Shown here piece after piece: positions 33,783 through 38,081 of a stretch of DNA of 38,081 nucleotides. The stretch lies in the NCBI GenBank assembly GCA_946405105.1, contig CAMJFY010000012.1, forward strand, positions 1 through 38,081. Direction: 5' to 3'. The position numbers and the translations under genes are program-made. A model generated the notes under the pieces. It was not told where the DNA came from. It worked only from the letters and a program-made list of their open reading frames with translations, and made no database searches. Position 1 is the stretch's first letter; each line of letters opens with the position of its first letter. The DNA is from an uncultured Caryophanales bacterium. GTDB taxonomy: Bacteria > Bacillota_I > Bacilli_A > Acholeplasmatales > Anaeroplasmataceae.

Positions 33783-34277
33783 ATGAAAGAAAGTATTGCA
33801 CAAAAGCAACAAGAAGTTTCAGAAGTAGTTGAAAGAATTAAGAGTTCAGCATCTGTTGTTGTATTTAAGTATCAAGGACTTACAGTTGAACAATTCCAAG
33901 ACTTACGTAGAGACATGCGCGCTAACGGTGGCGAAATCAAAGTAATTAAGAACAATATTACTAGACGTGCTGCAATCGAGTGCGGATACAATGATTTCTC
34001 TGATGCATTTGTTGGTCCAGTTGCAGTTGCATTCTCAAGTGATGCAGTTGCTCCAGCTAAGGTATTATTCAAGGCTGCAAAGGCTGAAAACGCAAAAGTA
34101 GAAGTTATTAAAGGTGTAGTAGATGGCGACATTTATTCATTTGATGATTTAAAGAAGCTATCAACATTACCATCTTACGAGACATTATTAACTCAATTAG
34201 CTGCTGGTATGTTAGGTACAGTATCTCAATTAGCAATTGGTTTAAATATGTTAGTAGAAAAAGGACAAGAAGCCTAA
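33783..34277 (+). CDS. rplJ: 50S ribosomal protein L10
   Basis: Base of the ribosomal stalk; its C-terminal helix carries L7/L12 dimers and it binds its own leader. The 164 residues show KQQEVSEVVERIKSS at the start, VVVFKYQGLTVEQFQDLR, and the VIKNNITRRA segment near the 23S rRNA contact. The helix ending in LAIGLNMLVEKG is the L12-binding spine. The ribosome site is CGGAGGTG. Expression should follow the leader attenuator just upstream. Confidence 0.97.
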   Translation: MKESIAQKQQEVSEVVERIKSSASVVVFKYQGLTVEQFQDLRRDMRANGGEIKVIKNNITRRAAIECGYNDFSDAFVGPVAVAFSSDAVAPAKVLFKAAKAENAKVEVIKGVVDGDIYSFDDLKKLSTLPSYETLLTQLAAGMLGTVSQLAIGLNMLVEKGQEA

Positions 34278-34317
34278 TAAAAATTAGAAGAATATTATAT
34301 ACGGAGGAAAAATTAAA

Positions 34318-34692
34318 ATGGCTAAATTAACTAAAGAAGTATTTATTGAATCATTAAAAGAAATGACTATCCTTGAAATTAAGGAATTAGTAGATGCAAT
34401 GAAGGAAGAATTCGGTATCGACCCAACTGCTGTTGCTGCTGCACCAGCTGCTGGTGGAGCTGCAGAAGCTGCTGCTGAAAAGACTGAATTCGATGTTGTA
34501 TTAACAAATTCAGGTGCTGCAAAGTTAGGTGTTATCAAGGTTGTTAAGGAAGTAACAGGCTTAGGATTAAAGGAAGCTAAGGATCTTGTTGACAACGCAC
34601 CAAAACCAGTAAAAGAGAAAGTTTCTAAGGCTGAAGCTGATGAATTAAAGGCTAAGTTAGAAGCTGCTGGTGCAACTGTAGAAGTTAAGTAA
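34318..34692 (+). CDS. rplL: 50S ribosomal protein L7/L12
   Basis: Multi-copy stalk protein that recruits and stimulates translational GTPases. The 124 residues have an N-terminal dimerisation domain (about 1-35), an Ala/Gly-rich hinge ([17 protein letters not shown]), and the C-terminal factor-binding domain with [32 protein letters not shown] precedes the ATG. It follows rplJ by 40 bases and its terminator lies 20 bases past the stop. Confidence 0.98.
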   Translation: MAKLTKEVFIESLKEMTILEIKELVDAMKEEFGIDPTAVAAAPAAGGAAEAAAEKTEFDVVLTNSGAAKLGVIKVVKEVTGLGLKEAKDLVDNAPKPVKEKVSKAEADELKAKLEAAGATVEVK

Positions 34693-34711
34693 TAAAAGAC
34701 TTAAATTTAAT

Positions 34712-34741
34712 GGACTTAAGATTTATCTTAGGTCCTTTTTT
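34712..34741 (+). terminator. Intrinsic terminator of rplJL, touching the next gene's 5' end
   Basis: GGACTTAAGA pairs with TCTTAGGTCC (one G-T pair) around a TTTA loop, followed by six Ts. It ends eight bases before the ATG chosen for the methyltransferase gene. Confidence 0.85.
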
Positions 34742-34748
34742 AAACATT

Positions 34749-35360
34749 ATGAAAGACAATTTACATTATTATTCAGAAAATCAAGATAGTTTACAATCTA
34801 ATCCAACTGAATTTATTTTCAATTTTAAGAATCAAACATTCAAGTTTCATTCTGATGATGGTGTTTTTTCTAAAAATTATATAGATTATGGTACATTTGT
34901 TATGCTAAAATCATTTGTTCCAAATGATATTGATCTTCCAATCCTTGATATGGGAGCTGGCTATGGGCCAATAGGCATAGTAGTATCTAGACTATACAAT
35001 AAAAAAACAATCATGTGTGAAATAAATTCACGTGCATATGAATTAATTTTAAAGAATATTGAAGAGAATAATGCTAATTCAATTGCTTATCATTCAAATC
35101 TATTTGAAGCACTAGATGCAAATCAAAAATTTGCATCAGTTATTACAAACCCACCTATAAGAGCAGGTAAGGATATTGTATTTAAAATTTATGAGGGTGC
35201 ATATGAAAGATTGACTGAAGGCGGAGAATTATGGGTTGTTATTCAAAAGAAGCAAGGAGCTCCATCTTCAAAAGAAAAATTAATTTCATTATTTGGAAAT
35301 TGTGAAGTTATTAACAAGGATAAAGGCTATTATATTTTAAAGAGTATTAAGACTAATTAA
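34749..35360 (+). CDS. RsmC/YbxB-type 16S rRNA (guanine) methyltransferase
   Basis: AdoMet-dependent methyltransferase, related to E. coli RsmC and to YbxB of Bacillus, which also sits after rplL. At 203 residues it is the one-domain form. The N-terminal HYYSEN and FHSDDGVFSK match YbxB-type proteins, DMGAGYGPIG (67-76) is the AdoMet loop, and NPPIRAG (134-140) is the catalytic motif. I chose ATG 34749 because the family begins here. An in-frame ATG at 34710 would put the rplL terminator inside the gene. Neither start has a ribosome site, so expression is probably low and depends on read-through. Confidence 0.85.
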   Translation: MKDNLHYYSENQDSLQSNPTEFIFNFKNQTFKFHSDDGVFSKNYIDYGTFVMLKSFVPNDIDLPILDMGAGYGPIGIVVSRLYNKKTIMCEINSRAYELILKNIEENNANSIAYHSNLFEALDANQKFASVITNPPIRAGKDIVFKIYEGAYERLTEGGELWVVIQKKQGAPSSKEKLISLFGNCEVINKDKGYYILKSIKTN

Positions 35361-35380
35361 AAAATTAGTCTTTTTTCTTT
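35349..35380 (+). terminator. Intrinsic terminator of the methyltransferase gene
   Basis: AAGACTAATT pairs with AATTAGTCTT around an AAAA loop and runs into a long T tract. The left arm includes the last codons and stop of the gene. Confidence 0.85.
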
Positions 35381-35391
35381 TTTTATATTTG

Positions 35392-35400
35392 TGTTATAAT
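35392..35400 (+). promoter_or_regulatory. Extended -10 promoter of the HD-domain gene
   Basis: TGTTATAAT is a TGn-extended, perfect -10 box; only T-rich sequence occupies the -35 position. The transcript leader would be about 50 nt. Confidence 0.6.
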
Positions 35401-35456
35401 GATTATAGGTATTCGAGTTCAAAATTTATTATTTCAGTTAAAAACGGAGGTATTTT

Positions 35457-35951
35457 ATGTCTTTGTTAAATGATTTAGCTTTAAAAATGATGGAATATTA
35501 TAAAAATGACCCAAAAAGAATTAGTCATTTTATGAAAGTGCATAGCTATGCTAAGCTAATTGGTGAGGAGGAGCATCTAGATAAGGATATGCTATTTATC
35601 ACTGAGGCTGCTGCATATATTCATGATATAGGTATTAAAAATGCTCTAGCAAAATATAATAGCTCAATTGGTATGCTACAAGAAAAAGAAGGACCAGATG
35701 AAGCTAGAAAGATGCTAATAGAGCTTGGCTTTAGTGATGATCAAATAGAAAGAATATGTTATATTGTTGGAAATCATCATACATATTCAAAAATTGATAA
35801 TATTGATTTCCAAATAGTAATAGAAGCTAATCTAATAGCTAATTATTACGAGGATAATCTACCACTTGATAATATTTTATATTCTTATGACCAGGTGTTT
35901 AAAACAGAAACTGGTAAAAGGATAATGGAAAACATTTATAACTTAGCATAA
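35457..35951 (+). CDS. HD-domain phosphohydrolase-like protein
   Basis: A small (164 residues) all-helical HD-superfamily protein, a fold that uses metal ions to hydrolyse phosphate esters, often of nucleotides. H24 (in ISHFMKVHSYA), H56-D57 (HDIG) and the histidine pair 107-108 (GNHHTY) match the metal-binding pattern. The final ligand, usually Asp in an EAD-type motif, reads EAN at 123-125, so the last metal ligand may be altered. ACGGAGGT precedes the ATG and the gene is a single unit with promoter and terminator. Substrate unknown. Confidence 0.8.
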   Translation: MSLLNDLALKMMEYYKNDPKRISHFMKVHSYAKLIGEEEHLDKDMLFITEAAAYIHDIGIKNALAKYNSSIGMLQEKEGPDEARKMLIELGFSDDQIERICYIVGNHHTYSKIDNIDFQIVIEANLIANYYEDNLPLDNILYSYDQVFKTETGKRIMENIYNLA

Positions 35952-35992
35952 AAGATGGCCTCAAAGTAGAAGCTTAGGGGCCATCTTTTTTT
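35951..35992 (+). terminator. Intrinsic terminator of the HD-domain gene
   Basis: AAAGATGGCCTC pairs with GGGGCCATCTTT (one G-T pair) around a 14-base loop, with seven Ts. Confidence 0.88.
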
Positions 35993-36024
35993 ATGAAAAT
36001 ACTATGTAAAGCTTTTTCAAAAAT

Positions 36025-36053
36025 TTGACATAAAATACTATATTTGTTATAAT
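36025..36053 (+). promoter_or_regulatory. Consensus promoter of the RNase III-like gene
   Basis: Perfect TTGACA (36025-36030), 17-base spacer, perfect TATAAT (36048-36053) with a TGT extension before it. No other promoter in the window matches consensus so fully. Confidence 0.88.
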
Positions 36054-36087
36054 TACAAAGATTTCTGCCAATTTAGGAGGTGTTATA

Positions 36088-37050
36088 ATGAAGATTGATA
36101 TTAATGACGTTGAAGCATCAATTCAATATGAATTTAAAAACAAAATGCTACTACAACAAGCATTTATGATTACTGAAAACGACAATATTCCTTTTTCTAG
36201 TGAGGCTTTAAGGAATATAGGTAAAAGAACTATTAATTATTCATTAACACAAATTTTAACTGGTTTTTATGGATATTATAGTGAAAAAGGTATGTTTAGA
36301 ACAAAGAATTCTAATGAAGTATTTAATGATTTATTAAATAACTTATATTCAAAGGATATCTTTGCAAGAAATATAGAGCTTTTAGGTTTAGGAAAATATT
36401 TAGATTCTTCAGATAATGATTTCTTTAATGCAGATAGAAAACTATTTGAGGCAATAGTAGGTGCTGTTGCTCTAGATTCTAATTGGAATATGACTGTAAT
36501 AAATGATGTTTTATCATTTATATTAGATATAGATTATTATCTAGATAATGGATTTGATGATTTAAATCGTAATTTCGTTGTATTAGTTCATAACTGGACT
36601 ATTGAAAAGAACAGTCCACAGCCTGTATATGATTATGCCCAAGGCGATTCTGATACTGTATTATCATTTAAGTGTACACTTCATTTATTCTTAGATAATG
36701 TTGATTTTACATTTGTAGAAGAGGCTGAAAATAAATCAGTAGCGAGAATGAAGGCTGCAAAAAAGGCTTATACATATTTAGTTGAAAACAATTATGTTAA
36801 GACATTAAAGAACATTAATATTGAGGTTAAGCTTGAAACAGCAATGATGCAATTAGAGAAATTAGCAATGGATGGTAATTTCTCATTACCTAACTTCGAG
36901 GTAAATCCAAGTGGCAAAGGATATACTGCAATTTGTTCAATAGATGAATGTGATATGTCATTTAGTGGTTATGGTAAATACGATAGTGATGCCATTAATG
37001 AAGCTGCACTAAAGATGTTAAAGCACGTTTTAGGTTACGATATTCAATAA
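36088..37050 (+). CDS. RNase III-like pseudoenzyme with two dsRNA-binding domains
   Basis: A 320-residue relative of RNase III. The first 25 residues (VEASIQYEFKNKMLLQQAF) align with rnc (LEEAIGYQFKNKDLLTIAL). The catalytic motifs are destroyed: NERMEFLGD of rnc reads SEALRNIGK here, so E43 becomes R42 and D47 becomes K46; ADALEA reads RKLFEA, so D115 becomes K118. Only E39 and E121 remain. Two dsRNA-binding-like domains follow, at about 160-232 (ending KSVARMKAAKKAYTYLVE) and 249-316 (ending DAINEAALKMLKHVLG). It should bind but not cut dsRNA. TAGGAGGT precedes the ATG. Cotranscribed with the hydrolase gene after 20 bases. Role unknown; an RNA chaperone or ribosome-assembly role, as for mitochondrial mL44, is only an analogy. 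Confidence 0.72.
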   Translation: MKIDINDVEASIQYEFKNKMLLQQAFMITENDNIPFSSEALRNIGKRTINYSLTQILTGFYGYYSEKGMFRTKNSNEVFNDLLNNLYSKDIFARNIELLGLGKYLDSSDNDFFNADRKLFEAIVGAVALDSNWNMTVINDVLSFILDIDYYLDNGFDDLNRNFVVLVHNWTIEKNSPQPVYDYAQGDSDTVLSFKCTLHLFLDNVDFTFVEEAENKSVARMKAAKKAYTYLVENNYVKTLKNINIEVKLETAMMQLEKLAMDGNFSLPNFEVNPSGKGYTAICSIDECDMSFSGYGKYDSDAINEAALKMLKHVLGYDIQ

Positions 37051-37070
37051 TTAATTGAAAGGAAATTACC

Positions 37071-37997
37071 ATGGTTTATATAATTCTTGGTATTGTCTTA
37101 TTTCTATTATTGATTTATGTTATTAACTGTATTATTGTTTATAGAATAATATTTAGAAGAAACAAAGAAATTCCACTTGTTGATTTAGATTTATCTAAAA
37201 CACAATACAAAGATTTTGAAAATGAAGTAAGAACATATACTTCATTTTTTAATAACATAGAACCTGAGATAGTAGAAATAAAATCTTATGATAATTTAAT
37301 ATTAAAGGGTTATTATTATAAAAATACATCTAATGATTTTGTAATAATGTTTCATGGCTATAGAGCAACTCCATTAAATAATTTTGCTGTAATGGGAAAG
37401 CTTTTATATGAAAAAGGATATAATTTATTAATGATAGTAGAAAGATCTCATGGAATAAGTGAAGGAAAAGATATTACTTTTGGTGTAAAAGAAAGTAAAG
37501 ATTCACATTCATGGATTGAATTTGTTAATAATAAATATAATCCTAATAATATATTCTTATATGGCGTTTCAATGGGAAGTGCCGTTATATTATTAAATAA
37601 ATCATTAAATGAAGAAAAGAATGTTAGAGGCATAATTGCTGATTGTCCATTAGATAGATCTAAACATGCAGTAACATTTGGTTTAAAAAGAAAAATGAAA
37701 TTTATTCCATTTTTAACAGTATTTGGAGTATTATTAATCGCTAGATTGAAGGGAATAAGCTTCAAGGATGATATGGTTTACGAAAGAGTAAAAAATATTA
37801 ATGTTCCAATATTATTTATACATGGAAGAAATGACGATTTAATTCCTATTAAAAATGGAAGAAATATATTCAATAATGCTAACGAGCCTAAAAAGATGAT
37901 AGAAACAGAAGCATTACATGCTATGAGCATTTATTATAAATTAGATCTTGTTAGTAATGAAATATTTGAATTTATAAATAAATATAAAGAAAATTAA
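37071..37997 (+). CDS. Membrane-tethered alpha/beta hydrolase
   Basis: A 308-residue serine hydrolase of the alpha/beta fold. Residues 4-28 form a single N-terminal membrane segment that tethers the catalytic part; RIIFRR just after it suggests the catalytic domain is cytoplasmic (inside-positive). The oxyanion strand FHGYRAT (94-100), nucleophile S167 in GVSMGS, acid D255 or D256 in HGRNDD, and H283 in EALHAMS form the catalytic set. Substrate unknown; relatives act as esterases, lipases or peptidases. AAAGGAA lies before the ATG. It follows the RNase III-like gene and shares its promoter. Confidence 0.85.
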   Translation: MVYIILGIVLFLLLIYVINCIIVYRIIFRRNKEIPLVDLDLSKTQYKDFENEVRTYTSFFNNIEPEIVEIKSYDNLILKGYYYKNTSNDFVIMFHGYRATPLNNFAVMGKLLYEKGYNLLMIVERSHGISEGKDITFGVKESKDSHSWIEFVNNKYNPNNIFLYGVSMGSAVILLNKSLNEEKNVRGIIADCPLDRSKHAVTFGLKRKMKFIPFLTVFGVLLIARLKGISFKDDMVYERVKNINVPILFIHGRNDDLIPIKNGRNIFNNANEPKKMIETEALHAMSIYYKLDLVSNEIFEFINKYKEN

Positions 37998-38028
37998 AAA
38001 GCGTGTTCGTTTTGAACACGCTTTTGTT
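37996..38028. terminator. Bidirectional terminator at the end of the hydrolase gene
   Basis: AAAAGCGTGTTC and GAACACGCTTTT form a perfect 12-pair stem with a short T-rich loop. A-run on the left and T-run on the right allow use from both sides, implying a minus-strand transcript that enters from beyond 38081. Confidence 0.85.
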
Positions 38029-38032
38029 TATT

Positions 38033-38078
38033 ATGTTGGTCGAATGACCCACATGAAAACCGCCTGCTATGCAGGTGA
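38033..38078. other. Two adjacent hairpins at the window edge, possible part of an RNA gene
   Basis: ATGT-GGTC and GACC-ACAT form a stem with one mismatch and a GAAT loop (38033-38054). CCTGC and GCAGG form a second with a TAT loop (38062-38074). Both strands are compatible, but the bidirectional terminator at 37996-38028 would end a minus-strand RNA that holds them. I cannot match the piece to a known RNA family, and the rest is outside the window. Confidence 0.3.
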
Positions 38079-38081
38079 GAA

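Overview
The window reads as chromosomal DNA of an AT-rich, low-GC Firmicute. Ribosome binding sites are mostly AGGAGG, promoters are sigma-A type with 17-base spacers, and intrinsic terminators are frequent. Genes of a Gram-positive core are present (fakA, dnaD-like, a dnaE resembling Bacillus DnaE, an L10 leader, a CcpA-type cre box). Tryptophan is read from TGG, and TGA is used as a stop at 14225-14227, so the code is standard. This excludes Mycoplasma/Spiroplasma-type recoding and fits an Erysipelotrichia/RF39/Acholeplasma-like lineage of Bacilli. The secreted pectate lyase suggests life on plant polysaccharide, for example in a gut. I saw no mobile element, CRISPR array or prophage.

Layout. 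1-2135: 3' end of a 5S rRNA, tRNA-Val and tRNA-Thr, pyruvate kinase, tRNA-Pro and tRNA-Gly. 2160-4455: a DUF1538 membrane protein with two PII-like genes. 4459-5888: purC (minus), a small unknown gene, rpmB (minus). 5889-6260: a long structured leader. 6261-12871: fakA, then recG-plsX-rnc-dnaD-like-nth, tightly packed or overlapping. 13052-15687: an XRE/TPR-like regulator overlapping a membrane-anchored surface protein. 15738-20308: dnaE with a degenerate PHP domain, fba, and an RpiB/LacAB-type isomerase. 20370-27977: rpoB-rpoC behind a leader of about 180 nt. 28041-29720: a Sel1-repeat protein and a LURP-one-like protein. 29879-32231: a pectate lyase under a cre box. 32339-35360: rplK-rplA-rplJ-rplL with an L10 leader, two L1-type boxes, and a 16S methyltransferase-like gene. 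35392-37997: an HD-domain protein, then a catalytically dead RNase III relative with two dsRNA-binding domains and a membrane-tethered hydrolase. The window ends in structured sequence, perhaps part of an unknown RNA.

How the genes relate. Pyruvate kinase and aldolase serve glycolysis. FakA and PlsX both feed acyl-phosphate into phospholipid synthesis. RNase III, the ribosomal proteins and RNA polymerase form the gene-expression core, but the usual secE-nusG-rplKAJL-rpoBC order is broken: rpoBC lie upstream of rplKAJL with a sugar-responsive pectinase between them, and secE-nusG are absent here. The best candidates for an undescribed system are the DUF1538 plus two-PII module and the RNase III pseudoenzyme, which has one of the strongest promoters in the window. 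The regulator/surface-protein pair and the fakA leader are weaker candidates.
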